DNA of 64,000 nucleotides from Crossaster papposus. Lineage: Eukaryota > Echinodermata > Asteroidea > Velatida > Solasteridae. Shown here piece by piece: positions 42,126 to 53,144 of this stretch; the stretch's first letter is position 1, and each line of letters begins with the position of its first letter. The translations under genes and the position numbers were made by a program. The notes under the pieces were generated by a model. It saw nothing but the letters and a program-made list of their open reading frames with translations. It did not search any database and was not told the origin of the DNA. The stretch lies in assembly GCA_037893245.1 (NCBI GenBank), contig JBAIAA010000875.1:372001-436000 (forward strand), given 5' to 3'.

Positions 42126-42297
42126 ATCAAAATATTGTGTCTATGTTGAAAAATGCACCAATCGGTATACCATTATGGTGTAAATATCAACACTGATTTT
42201 TTTTTGCAGTTAATGGACATTTTGCCAAAAAACAAACAATAGCATTTCGGCAGCCTACAGTGTGTCAAAAAAACCCAACCCAATTCAAACAAACTCT

Positions 42298-42845
42298 AAC
42301 GAAATGCCACACGTAGATTGTGTACCCAACATAAATAATATAGATATGGTTTCAAAGATACACCATTCCACTTTAAAATGAGGCATTTAACGTCCGAATT
42401 TGATAATGTTTGACAGAGTTATTTTCCAAGAGAGGTCAAATTGACTATGGGACCAAGTTTTTCAATTTTGTTTGGATGTGCAAGTGTTGCAATGTGGATG
42501 AGCTGTTGGTGATTAGCAGCTAAACGCACGTGTCCAATTCCAAAACATCAATGTTCATTGGCTAAACACTATCCATCCTCATGCTAAACATGTTTAGTAT
42601 GTAAACATGTTTACAAACATGATTTTTGTTTACTCGCTTTTGCCGTGTAGGCCAGGCTATCACCCACACAGAGGCAAGTAGGCTACTTTTGCTTTAATGC
42701 CTAAAATCGAAAAACTTAGTCCCATTTGTCCTCTATTAGAAGATTACTCATGACTCTGTCAAAAAGATTTGGACGTTTGATATCTCATTTTAAAGTGGGA
42801 AGGTGTACCGTTCAAACCATACATATCTATGTGTAGCATTCCATT
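42298..42845. mobile_element. About 550-bp inverted-repeat element
   Basis: Arms of about 135-150 bases face each other across a loop of about 230 bases. Left words CACTTTAAAATGAGGCAT, TTTGACAGAGTTATT and GGGACCAAGTTTTTCAATT are opposed on the right by AATCGAAAAACTTAGTCCC, GACTCTGTCAAA and ATCTCATTTTAAAGTGGG. Outer words AAATGCCACACGTAG and ATGTGTAGCATTCC also pair. The loop contains ATGTTTAGTATGTAAACAT. No transposase is encoded. Confidence 0.75.
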
Positions 42846-42849
42846 ATAT

Positions 42850-44510
42850 TCAATTACATTGCTGATCTACACTATGTACTATGGCTTATGGTGTCCATAG
42901 CAACTAGCCAGGTTCTCAGGGTGCGGTTTATTATATTAAATCATAGTATTCCGATTAAAAACAAAATGTTATCTGTAACAAACCGCAGTCACCGAAGCGA
43001 TCAGTTTGTTGGCTTTCCCGATCAATGAAATTATGAAACCTAGTTGGCCCAATGTGCTGATGTCATCTGGGAAAACATGAATTGGTCACACTGTTGGACA
43101 TGTTGTCTCAAAGTCCATATGATATACGACTAAAGGTTGCAATATCATTCGAATCTTGGTTGAAATAAAGAGTGTCGAATTGGAATCATAAATGTGGAAG
43201 ATAGGGTCAATCGTCCCGAAATCAGAGAGGTTAATCAAAAAACCGAAGAGTATCTCAAAAAAATTTGCATCCACAAAACGGTAAAAGGTCTTGTATACGG
43301 ACAACAGAATGCTTTGCAGCGTTGTGGTTATAAGGTCATAAGTCTACGTAGCCGTAAGGAGACTTGTTATTAGCTGAGAGTTTGCCGAGCGTGCCTCGCT
43401 GGAAACATCGGGTGGTTTTAGAAAGATGTTTTCATTATTGACAGACTTTTTAAAGAAGATATTCGGCGAACAACCTAAGGGGGCATTCAAAACTGTCAAT
43501 TTTTTAAATGTCTTTTTTTTTTACTCGAAAATGTGGGTGGGTAAGTGGGTCACTGAAAATATAATCAAAATATCGAAATTCACTTTTTAATAACACAACA
43601 AATAAAGAAATTAGGTCTTTTGACGTGCCTGTATACCACTCCCGGCGTTCAAATGTTTTCAACACTGTGCCCATGAGCACCACTTGGCGGGGTTGGTTTT
43701 TATTAGGGTAACCCGTTAAAAAAGACTTGATTTCAGGCTAAACATGTGTGAGCAGTGTAGGCCTTGTAAAGGTAGTATCATACACGCCACCAGGGTCGAT
43801 TACCAACCACGTCAACGGAATAAGCCTGCTTGAGTTGAAGACTATTAGGGCAGTCTGCATGGTGTCCGCCTCTACGTTACATGTACTTGATGATAGACGG
43901 AAATAACACACAAGTCTATGGGAAGCGGCTGTATAGCCACGTCAATAGGCCCGTGTAGATCTGCCGTATAGCCAAGAATTACGATCATAGCTATTGTGAT
44001 AGACATGGTCGCCATTATGACATGTGATATTTGCGGTATAGCATCGTGTGGCAAATATGCTTTATTTTGAAAGGTAGATCAATATTTTATGATCAAAAAA
44101 TGGGGTGGGTTCGTGTGGAGGGTTGGGGTGGGGGTTACAAACAATGAACATTTAGAATGGGTCCTTAAGTCAGCACTAAACTGGCACGATATATTCCACA
44201 CCCGATCTCCCGTATAACGTTCAAGGAAGATTGGAGAATCTTGTCCAAACCGTCTCATGTAATATAATCTAGATCAATTGCTCTTCGAACTAGTCCATTT
44301 TCTTTTTTTCTTCCTTATTTTTTCTTCTTTTTTTCTTCAAGCAAGGCAGGTGACGTGGTGTTTGCACAGGCTCAAGTTTGGCAATCACCCCCTTGTGGCT
44401 AAGATCTAACCAGAAGCCTCGTGCTGTACTACCGTTGCATCTACATGTACAGTCACACACACACCATCGATTACTGTTATCTTTTAATTAATTGTTATCT
44501 TTATCTCGAT
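42850..44510. other. Unassigned 1.65-kb stretch
   Basis: No gene is recognised. Around 43880-44040 the word GTATAGCC recurs a few times in both orientations. A T/C-rich run lies at 44298-44340. Confidence 0.35.
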
Positions 44511-44514
44511 AACG

Positions 44515-44870
44515 TATAGGTTTTCTCGGTCAATTTCGGCAAATATACAGGCGTCCAATTTAATTACTGCGCCATTCGGTTTCGCGCTAATTTGAATGCT
44601 GCTCTAAATCATCATTATGCAATTTCGTTTCTTGCTTAAGGAAATTATGCTCTTGCGTCATGTAATTTAAACAAAATACAATGTTACCACCCAATTTAAC
44701 AATCTGTGCACCCACAAAATTGATTGTCCGAGGTAAATTTGAACGAATTTGATTGTCTCTAAACGAAACTGAACGCCCTGAATGTGAACTAAAGAACAAC
44801 AGAATTGGCACCCTGACCAAAATACAAATGTTAATGTTTTTCTTTCGAATTCAATCAAGAAAACCTATAC
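44515..44870 (-). mobile_element. Family D AT-rich inverted-repeat element, copy 2
   Basis: Ends are GTATAGGTTTTCTCGGTC and the inverse CAAGAAAACCTATAC. The body aligns in reverse with 2031-2396: GAATGCTGCTC, CACCCAATTTAACAATC and GAATTGGCACCCTGACC occur in the corresponding order. It is the clearest copy for defining family D termini. Confidence 0.72.
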
Positions 44871-45000
44871 GATCTTTATTTTTCTTCGGAGTTATACAGT
44901 TGCCGGAACAGGACTTTAATCAACTTTATGTTGTACAAAGGAAATAACTAAGAGTTAAGCCACCCAAATGCAAAAGCATATGTATATATGTGTTTTATAT

Positions 45001-45020
45001 GTGCGGTATATATACCGCAC
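45001..45020. repeat. Perfect 20-bp palindrome
   Basis: GTGCGGTATATATACCGCAC is fully self-complementary with no loop. It sits in an AT-rich context. Confidence 0.95.
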
Positions 45021-45232
45021 CCCTTTTTCATCAATTTAATACACTCCATATCGCTTAGTATCTGGAGCTATACAATACTGGCCCGAATCGCGATATCGAT
45101 GGTATCTTCTTTTTTTCTATAAAGATTCTCCATCCATTGGTATAAGTATAGTGTTTTCCTCAAGGGAGTGCAAGATATAATTTGTCTGTTTTGGGGAGAC
45201 ACCCTGTATATTTTTACCTCTAAATGTTTACC

Positions 45233-45425
45233 TCGGTTCAGACAGGCGTTCCACAGTCGCGCCGAACCAAATTGAAATCAAGTCGCTCCTGAGTCGCTCT
45301 ATAACAACTCCAGCAGTCGATCGTTCGCCGTCTGGCGAGCCTTGTCGCCCTTATTCGTTTCAGACGTCGGACTCATTTCACTCATTTGGTTTGGAGCGAC
45401 TGTGGAAAGCCTGTCTGAACCGAGC
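45233..45425. mobile_element. 193-bp inverted-repeat element, CTCGGTTCAGACAGGC ends
   Basis: CTCGGTTCAGACAGGC and TTCCACAGTCGC on the left are opposed by GCGACTGTGGAA and GCCTGTCTGAACCGAG on the right, giving TIRs of about 40 bases. Inside, GTCGC and GAGTCGC words recur. No protein is encoded. Confidence 0.78.
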
Positions 45426-45429
45426 TTGA

Positions 45430-46270
45430 AGAGCGAGTATCTTAACAACTCTAAACAGAGTGTAATGGAGTTTTTAAGCGTGAAAACAACTCCAAAAGGA
45501 GTAATTGTTTACTCCTTTCATAATTATGAAAGACATGGGGGCCTGTTGAGGGCCTGGCCAATTATGTGAGCGTGATTACCACACACAATGGTGATGATTA
45601 TAATAACATGTCTTGATCTGCATGTGGACAATTCCATTCAAACAGTGTAAATCATAATTATACAGATTTATCTCTGCAGACTAGCCACAGAACTGTTTCA
45701 GCATCTCCAAAAAAATAACGAAAACGATGAGAAAAAGTTCTGACTTGTGACAACTCCCGTAAACACCCTCCCCTTCCCATATAGAATGAGTTCTGATTCA
45801 CTGCAGCTAACTCTAGGATTGATCAAACAAACACAAACAAATAAACTGATCATTCCTTGAAGTATGCCTGCATAAACCGGTTTTTCTGTGCTACCTTCTT
45901 GCAAAAGCACTCCATTTGAATTGAAAAAAACCTAATAGTCTCACAGAAAAAGATTTTTTTCCACAGAACCCAGTGTTACACGTCCTTCAATTGAATGTCC
46001 TTCCCATACGGTGACCGAGAATCATTCTAATAATTAAAAAAAAAGGAAGCTACATGTATGATTACGCTCCTTCCCAATAAACACAACTTTAGACAAGAAT
46101 TTTACATTTCAAGTGCAAATAGCATGCATATACACAAGCTCATTGATGTGAACAAAATGTTGCTGCTGCTACTGCTACTGTAGCCTTGAACTATCAAGCT
46201 TGTTTCATGAACGAGCCGATTGCCCGCTTGTACCGGTGTAGCATGAATTTCAGACTCGATGAAATACGGA
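45430..46270. other. Unassigned stretch
   Basis: About 840 bases. AAAGGAGTAA and TTACTCCTTT near 45496-45520 form a 10-bp stem with a short loop. A (CTG)-rich stretch occurs near 46160. No gene is seen. Confidence 0.35.
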
Positions 46271-46274
46271 CTCA

Positions 46275-46700
46275 TTGGTAGTTTTGCGCATGCTCAATAA
46301 TGATGATGAATCACTAATAGTGAGTATGCAAATCAGCACTATAAATTTCGGTGTGTTTCCCAACCGCCAAACACAGATCACAGACTGTTGGTTTGCGTCA
46401 TGCTTCATTTCTGAATGTCCAATCAGCTACTTGGAATTTGCACATGTTTTTCAATTTGACCGTTCAATCAATGACCAATCAGATCTCGTGGATCGAAAGC
46501 AGCGCATTCTCAATAACATAACCACCGTGAAACCAGAAAGTCATGTTCAAGTCGTGCTATCATTCCCCTCGTGTACATTATGGTATGAATGTACGTGCGT
46601 GAAAGCTAGCGTGCGCGGCGCTGTGTGCTGGTATTCCATATACAGAGACGGATCGGACAGCTCGCTCGTTCAGAAAACAAAGCCACAAACTAGACCCTAG
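46275..46700. promoter_or_regulatory. Open frame of 141 codons with promoter-like motifs, unresolved
   Basis: The plus strand is open for 141 codons with no domain I recognise. The same interval holds TGCGCATGCT (46285), an exact ATGCAAAT octamer (46326-46333), TATAAAT (46340-46346) and two CCAAT boxes (46419, 46475). The order of motifs does not fit a standard promoter on either strand. Chance is a fair alternative. Confidence 0.17.
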
Positions 46701-46704
46701 CGAA

Positions 46705-47245
46705 CCATTGGTCCATTATTGAACTTGCTCTAAGCTAACTTTTCCCAAGGGTTTTCTCGTTATTCATCCTACTTAAATTGCTTTTGTGCATCCAACGAAA
46801 ACCCCAAAACGCACACACAAAAAGAAAACGACCATGCGTAAACCTTTAAATTGGTAGAGTCTTCTTGGCAGACTTGTGAAGTCGAACTTGTCACCTTTAC
46901 TTTACGATGGTATCATTTTGCGCGAGTGATCCTATAATGCGTGTGTGATACTGCGCTGTCCCCTAAAGGGTAAAATAATACAGCCGAAAACACGGTTAAT
47001 GCATGCAACTGGACCAAACATTGACACTACACCGACAATATGGGATATTTAAATGATAAGAGAATGGATGAGAAGACGTTTGACGTGACACGTAGTGCTT
47101 TGCAGAAAACCAATCATCTGCTGGAATACACCCTCCGCGCAGTGCAAGCAAGACAGTTTGAAGAGAAAAAACCACCGCGTGCCGGGAATTGTTGATAGAT
47201 TCGTCCGCGCAAGTGGCGCAGCCGTACGATCGAATTTTCTTTGTG
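46705..47245. other. Unassigned stretch
   Basis: About 540 bases. Nothing recognised beyond overlapping short frames. Confidence 0.3.
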
Positions 47246-47249
47246 TGTG

Positions 47250-47274
47250 TTTTTTTTTTTTTTTTTTTTTTTTT
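47250..47274. repeat. Poly-T tract, run of 25
   Basis: Uninterrupted T run preceded by TTTGTGTGTG. It could be the A-tail of a minus-strand retrotransposed sequence, but no retrocopy is evident beside it. Confidence 0.95.
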
Positions 47275-47657
47275 AACAGCAGACGCAGCTCTTTCCTAAC
47301 GTCAAGGTTGACGTATACAGTGTACCTATCAGACTGGCGAAGGTGTTTTCCCGAGGGACCTTGTGTAAATAACGAGTATTGGGGATTTAATTTACGCGGT
47401 AGAGCCAAGGTCGCATTAACGGCAGCTATATCGGCAATTGCTGCGAAAAAACTGATTTCGCTCTGCAGTTATTATACTGGCTCTGCCTTGAGTTGACTGA
47501 TGACAGCTTGGCGGGACCACATTTTTTTTAACGTTTTATTTCTTAAAACCGGGATATAACAAATACTTCGATAATAAATTCTAGCCATCAATTTATTATT
47601 ATGTGGAACATAATATGTTAACTCATATTTTCAACAAGAGAGCGTATTGATATTTCA

Positions 47658-47676
47658 CCCCCCCCCCCCCCCCCCC
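47658..47676. repeat. Poly-C tract, run of 19
   Basis: Uninterrupted C run between AT-rich flanks. Confidence 0.95.
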
Positions 47677-47679
47677 AGT

Positions 47680-48090
47680 GACTTGATTTTAAATATTAAA
47701 ACAAAAATTCGCAATATTCCATATTTCGAGATATTCGTATCATAGCTTTGCGTGCAGATTGCACTGTGGAACTAATTTATAGTCAGTGTTTTCAATATTA
47801 TTGAGAATATGACTGATTGGTCTTCATTTCACGCAAGATCTAGTATGAAATTTGATTAAACTTCATTCGGAAGAACCACGACACTTAAAAGACTGGAGAA
47901 TCCGGCAGATTTAATTATCAGTGACAAGCAAAAAGAGATTCGTAATAAACAGACGGTTTTAGACAAAACACACACCAAAAACACGTCACTGCAGACATCT
48001 CGCAGTGTCTCTGTGCATGCAGTCTCCCAAATTATGCCGATACAGCCACATGTATGTCAACGCCATGGTCAACGTAAGTAGACGAAGTCT
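47680..48090. other. Unassigned stretch
   Basis: About 410 bases, nothing recognised. Confidence 0.3.
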
Positions 48091-48099
48091 ACTCCGATA

Positions 48100-48860
48100 A
48101 CGCGCCTGTTAATTCACCAGTCATATCGAGAGGAGAACCCGTCCGCATGAGCGCGCGCCTCCGCGGGAATTATTTAATAAAGGACCCTCGTTCGGGAACC
48201 GTATAGTGAAACCCGACCGGGGTATAATGCCGGCTTCTCCGTGTGCAAATGCATGAAGAGGGACCCAGCGCAAATTGTACTAAAAACGTCACAGCGTCAC
48301 ATGCACTCTCGTTACCGTGTCAAGAGTTTTATAGCAATGAGCAAGTTCCGTTCTTACTATAGGCGACATTGAGTAGCGTCGCGAGCCGCTTATCCTCACT
48401 TGGAAATCACGGCGCTGGCTCCGCATCATATAGTCATGGACAGCAGAGAAAATAATTGGAGCATGTGTCTCAACCTAAATACATTAATCAGTCGGAATCT
48501 CATCCGGAAAATCAACACACAAGAGCTTACACAGTCGCCAAAGCAGCTGCCGCTATCCGCCGACATCGTTTTATTTGCATATAGCTTAAACTAATATTAT
48601 TGCAGGTATTCTCTTTTCGTTTCATTCATCGCTGGCCTTTTAGCTCAATTAACGCCGGATAGTGGCTGTGGCCGCGGCCCGCTTATCCGTCCGCACTGAT
48701 AGCACACGGCCTGTGTCACAGCTACACGCTCAAGTCCATTGTGCAATTGATATTGAAATCACGCAACGCATCGTCACGGCTATCTGTCGAGAGTGAAAAA
48801 TTGAAAAAAAAGACGTGACGTTACCGATATTTCATATCACATTCCTTACAAGACACGTGC
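48100..48860. promoter_or_regulatory. Repeat-free stretch with octamer, GATA and E-box motifs, speculative
   Basis: No repeats. Exact ATTTGCAT octamer at 48573-48580, GCTTATCC (GATA-type) at 48388 and 48681, CAGCTG at 48544, and CTCAATTAACG near 48636. GC and CpG content are above the local average. A developmental enhancer or promoter would look like this, but so might ordinary unique DNA. Confidence 0.2.
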
Positions 48861-49280
48861 ATACTAACCGAAAGTGTTGTGGTTGTCGCAATTTGCATCC
48901 GTCCTGTATGTCAAATCCCAGGACCCTGCGTTTGAAGCCCAAGCTTTGCATATACAAGGTGCTACAAAATTATAACAAATAGTGGTTATAGCACCCCCTA
49001 GCGATATATTGGGTGCCGAAATTGCTGTTCTGAGAAGACCCAAATTACCCCAATCCTTATTGGGTTTATTTGAGCGCAGAATTATTTAACAACAAATCGA
49101 CGTGTTTTTTTTAAGTCGTCAGATTCTTGTCTATTCCGGAAGACACGTACAAAATATCGCATGCAGCATCAGATCAACTGAAGCGTTATAATTCTAAGTA
49201 CAAACTTGTTTCTAAAGAAAACCTCTTCCGCAGCAGATTTGCCTGATACTGACAACTTGGGTTTAACTTAGGTCGATGTA
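48861..49280. other. Unassigned stretch
   Basis: About 420 bases, nothing recognised. Confidence 0.3.
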
Positions 49281-49281
49281 A

Positions 49282-49299
49282 CCCCCCCCCCCCCCCCCC
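49282..49299. repeat. Poly-C tract, run of 18
   Basis: Uninterrupted C run followed by ACCCTTCCC. Confidence 0.95.
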
Positions 49300-49572
49300 A
49301 CCCTTCCCTTCACTAATGCCGGCGCTCTGTACAATTGCATTAATTCCAGAGAACGCACTGCGGATTGGGCAACGTTCAGTTTACATTCTGTCTCGGCCCT
49401 GGAATTAACAGAATAGCGATGAATCCGCTGCAGCCGGAGCACCTTATACTCAACTCAGGCGCATCGCTGTCAAACAAATTGACAAGCCTGCGAATTTCAA
49501 CGTTTCCGATTCAGTTGGCTCGCACTTCGGGAAAAAGCGCAATTTGGGGAAAGGTGCATGACACGCTGCTAA

Positions 49573-50718
49573 AGTGGCACTCACACCGGCCTTACGGGGT
49601 CGTTACGACGTTTACTGCGGCGTTGCGGTGGACAAAAAAATTGTGTACAACCGGGAGTATTCCTTGTAGCACCTGGGATATCCTCAACGCTTCCTGGAGC
49701 ATTCGTTTGGATCTTTAAGCGTCCGGGAGGGGTCGTAATTTCTTACAAGAGTTTTGGTTCGGACCAAAACTCTCGTAATAAAATTACGGCAGTGCTACGG
49801 AAATCTAGACCGCAAAGCTTCCTTAACGCCTCCGCAACTGCCGTAACACCACCGTAATGCTAAGTTCCCCACTGTCGTGCGATCCGTTACGAACGCCACA
49901 ATTGGCCATTCGTAGCCGATCGTAGCTGATTCGTAGCTGATTCGTAGCTGACCTCGTATGGTTATCTTAACCATCCGAAAGGATTCGTAACAATTCTCCC
50001 TCTCCCGGTACTACGGCTGCGTCACGATTCCCGAAGGAAGCACGGTCCCTTACGTTTCCTCACGATTACTTACGAAAGCGTTGCGGTGTGTTAGGTATTA
50101 ACAATAATGTACAGTGATATCCTTACGGAAGCTCAACGGTTCCTTGCGTATACACTGCGGTTTCTGCGAATACACTGCGGTTCCTTACGTTTCCTTGTGA
50201 TCTCTTACGGCGGCTTTGCGGTGCCACAACGGTCCTTGTGATTCGTTATGATACCTTACGGCACCATTACGGTGGCGTTGCGGTGCCTGCGGCGGACCTA
50301 TACAAACCCTGCGATTCCAGAAACGACATTCCAATCGCTGCTTTTGACGAGTCAACCGCAAGCAAACGTAGAGGCACCGTATCTCCGCCGTGTATATCCG
50401 CAACGAAGCCGTAGCAGTCCGTACTAAACCGTAATAAACCGCTGTGAATCGGGGATATCCTCAACACCACCGTATTTCCTCCGTAGGGTTCCGAAAGGAA
50501 CCCGCAAGCAACCGGTGCGCAATCGCGAGGGTCCGTATGGAATCGGGAGGTGAACCGTGACGCTACCATCACGTCCCCGTTACGCAGCCGTACAAAGTCG
50601 TAAGAGCCCTTTGTACCAACGTAACCACACAATTCTCTCTTAAAAACCGCAACGTAGCCGTAGAAAGAACATCCGTGGACGTCCGCGTAAAAACAATTGT
50701 TTTGGTGTGAAGTGGCCT
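49573..50718. mobile_element. About 1.15-kb foldback element of TTACGG/TGCGGT words
   Basis: Approximate terminal inverted repeats: GTGGCACTCACACC on the left, GGTGTGAAGTGGCC on the right. To about 50280 the plus strand is full of CTTACGG, TTGCGGTG and TTCCTTACG words. From about 50350 the inverse words ACCGCAA, CCGTAA and GCCGTA predominate, so the halves are broadly self-complementary. AGAGTTTTGGT and ACCAAAACTCT (49748-49773) form a perfect 11-bp stem with TCGG loop. A 269-codon minus frame (50267-51076) overlaps the right half and extends past it; it has no known domain and is probably a by-product. Confidence 0.58.
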
Positions 50719-50880
50719 CAAAGGACGGGCGTGTGGTAATCGATCGCGCGAAAAACATCGTTGGGCACAAAAAGTGAATGTCAATTTCTTCTCTATTTCC
50801 CTGACCGAACATTTTACAGCGGAACATTGTACATGTACATATGTGCCTTAATGCGTAAATAACGTTTGAAAGGAAACATC

Positions 50881-50910
50881 CCTCCCCCCTCCCCCCCCCC
50901 ACCCCCCCCG
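50881..50910. repeat. C-rich tract
   Basis: C runs of 6 to 10 broken by single T or A. Confidence 0.9.
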
Positions 50911-50919
50911 GTACCTTAT

Positions 50920-51805
50920 CCGAAAAATCGTGAGATTGGCAGCACACCGAGCGTGTAGAACAACTTGATAACACGCAAAAAAAGACACGGCATTTTAAAT
51001 TGTGCGAAAAATGAAGCATGTAATTTACATTTACCTCGTCAAAATATCTGGAGTTAAAATGCCGTGCCACTGTCATCCGCTTCAGACGTCAAACAACCTT
51101 ATCTTAATACTGTTTGACGTTTCATTTCTAAGTAGCGCCCGTTTTAGTAAAAACAAGATATATTGTCAGTTTTGAACTGACCGTATCAAACTCCAGCTTA
51201 GTTATGCCATTAATCATTAGAAATCATTTGTCAAAACTATGACTTTATTTGACAAACGTTGACCATAGTGGTTTTCAATCAAATTGAGCATATCAAAACT
51301 GAATCAATATACACCGTCGACATTGTAACAGCCGTTGTGTGAATATTGACAGCATTCAGAATTCAAAAACAAATTTAAAAATTTAAAAAGCAATTTAAAC
51401 TTTCAATGACAATAATTTACCTCACCGAAGTTCCAAATTATTGGGACCCTTTACAAATACGATTGCAAGAATGTTGCTGGTACTCAGTGGTAGCTACATG
51501 CAGCAGACAAATAAATGACAAAGTACACTTAAATTTAGAATACACATTACCACATTTTATTAAACTTTATGCTGCTTTGCAGTACACAATTCGCTGCAAT
51601 GGAGTTTAAAGTGCCGTAAACATTTCATGTCCCTAATGCACAATATTCCGATCAATAATATTCAGTTATTAACTACTTGCGGACACAAAAAGTCGTGATA
51701 CTGTCGACTGGCAAGGAGAACAGTCGAAGGCTACTACCGTGAATCAAACAGTAATACACAAACACTGTTACATAATGAATGTACAGTCAGGCAGATCAGC
51801 GCACA
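50920..51805. other. Unassigned stretch
   Basis: About 890 bases, AT-rich, no gene recognised. Confidence 0.3.
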
Positions 51806-52015
51806 ATATGATAGAATTGTTCACTTGATGATAAAAGCATGAAATTTGGCACAAAGTCAGATGAGAAAGATATTTGGCAGCCATTTTGGAAATGTTGAAG
51901 ATTGCTCGGTATTCTACCAATCTGCCATGGTCCTATAGCTGAATATCTTTCTTATGGCATACTTTGATTGTGTGTCAGGCTTTTATCATTTACTTGAAAA
52001 TGTTGTTCACCAAGC
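51806..52015. mobile_element. About 210-bp inverted-repeat element
   Basis: TTGTTCACTTGATGATAAAAGC and AGAAAGATATTTGGC on the left (the first shown in full as TTGTTCACTTGATGATAAAA) are opposed by GAATATCTTTCTTATGGC and GCTTTTATCATTTAC on the right. Arms are about 65 bases with scattered mismatches. No coding content is present. Confidence 0.6.
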
Positions 52016-52056
52016 TGCCTGCTGTGTAATAATCATTACACAAAAATAAGTACATA

Positions 52057-52431
52057 TGTGACCCGTTCCTACGAAACCCGACATAAGTCGCACAGGCTAT
52101 TTCGAGATACAGCTCATTAAAGTTGAAATGGGGTGAACAATCTGGCGGACATCGATTTTTGTTTTTCGTTATTTTTTATTTTTTTAATAATGAATACTTT
52201 AAACAAAATCAACTTTATTGATGAGAAAGTACAACAATCATGCATGTATTGAGACAAACTGTGTCCTAAAAGTGGTAATTTGTCTCCCAAATACATCGAA
52301 ATAAGTATGTAGGGTATAAAGGTGGTTTTGGTACCAAATGAAAGCTGACGATGTGTACTAAATGGAAACAACAATATCTCACAATAACAAAAAAACACTT
52401 ATGTCTGTTTTTGTGGGAGCAGGTCACATAT
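52057..52431. mobile_element. 375-bp TIR element, TATGTGACC ends
   Basis: TATGTGACCCGTTCCTACG with ACCCGACATAAGT is opposed at the right by ACTTATGTCTG and GTGGGAGCAGGTCACATA. The TIRs are about 33 bases with several mismatches. TA at both edges would fit a TA target duplication. A possible relative lies at 15648-15905. Confidence 0.7.
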
Positions 52432-52439
52432 AAGAGCTG

Positions 52440-52760
52440 CACATATAACTCTATTGAACAGCTTTTTTTTTTACCGAAAAACACAATATTTTACCGCAAC
52501 AAAACACACCACTTTGAAGCTAACAACTTAAGAAGAGTATTTGTTTACATCAATAATTATTGTCCAGGTTCGTAAATCAATATTTAGTTTCTGTATAACT
52601 TATAAACAAAACACACTCGGCCGACTAAAGCTATTTATACATTATCACTGTTAATCTGTGGTCCGAATTACATCACCAAAGCAGATACCATGACAACAGA
52701 GTGCGAGAGACACATTTTAGGTAAAATAGTTATTATATACAATATTATTTTTTTAATAAT
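52440..52760. other. Unassigned stretch
   Basis: About 320 bases, nothing recognised. Confidence 0.3.
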
Positions 52761-52765
52761 GCGTT

Positions 52766-53142
52766 CCCGGCTATTTTAAAACATGTTTTATTCACATTTA
52801 CCAACTCTAACATTCAATTTCGTCCGAGAAAACATTTCACACGCTTTCACCAAACAAATTTAGTAATTTACCATTTTATTTCAAATGTTGGTCACTCTAT
52901 TTCAAACATTGTTAAAAAAAAAAATCTGGAATATTTCGTCTAAGCTGTTGCTTATTAGACGAATTTGATCTGTAATGACGAATATTTTCGACCTGGTGTT
53001 TCAAAAGGTTAACCAAACGTTGAAATTGAATTATAAATTACTGAATTGGTTGGGTGAAAGCGTGTGAATATTTTTTTTCTGTGACGAAATTGTACGTGAG
53101 AGTTGGTGAATTTGAATAATAAAATGTTTTCAAATAGCCGGG
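52766..53142. mobile_element. Family E long-inverted-repeat element, copy 2
   Basis: Left CCCGGCTATTTTAAAACATG faces ATGTTTTCAAATAGCCGGG on the right. Interior arms match: ACCAACTCTAACATTC faces ACGTGAGAGTTGGTGAA, and CACACGCTTTCACCAA faces TTGGGTGAAAGCGTGTG. It is shorter than copy 1 and lacks most of its centre. The better-preserved termini define the family. Confidence 0.78.
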
Positions 53143-53144
53143 AA

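Noticed and set aside
45527-45575. TGAAAGACATGGG, identical to the start of the invertebrate microRNA miR-71
   Set aside because: The rest of the mature sequence does not match, and there is no complementary arm that would form the precursor hairpin.
47250-47274. Poly-T as the tail of a retrogene on the minus strand
   Set aside because: No coding similarity, target duplication or polyadenylation signal was found next to it.
50267-51076. 269-codon minus-strand frame, the longest of the window
   Set aside because: Its C-terminal part lies in the ACCGCA/CCGTAA word region of a foldback element, it runs across the element boundary and a C-rich tract, and it shows no domain.
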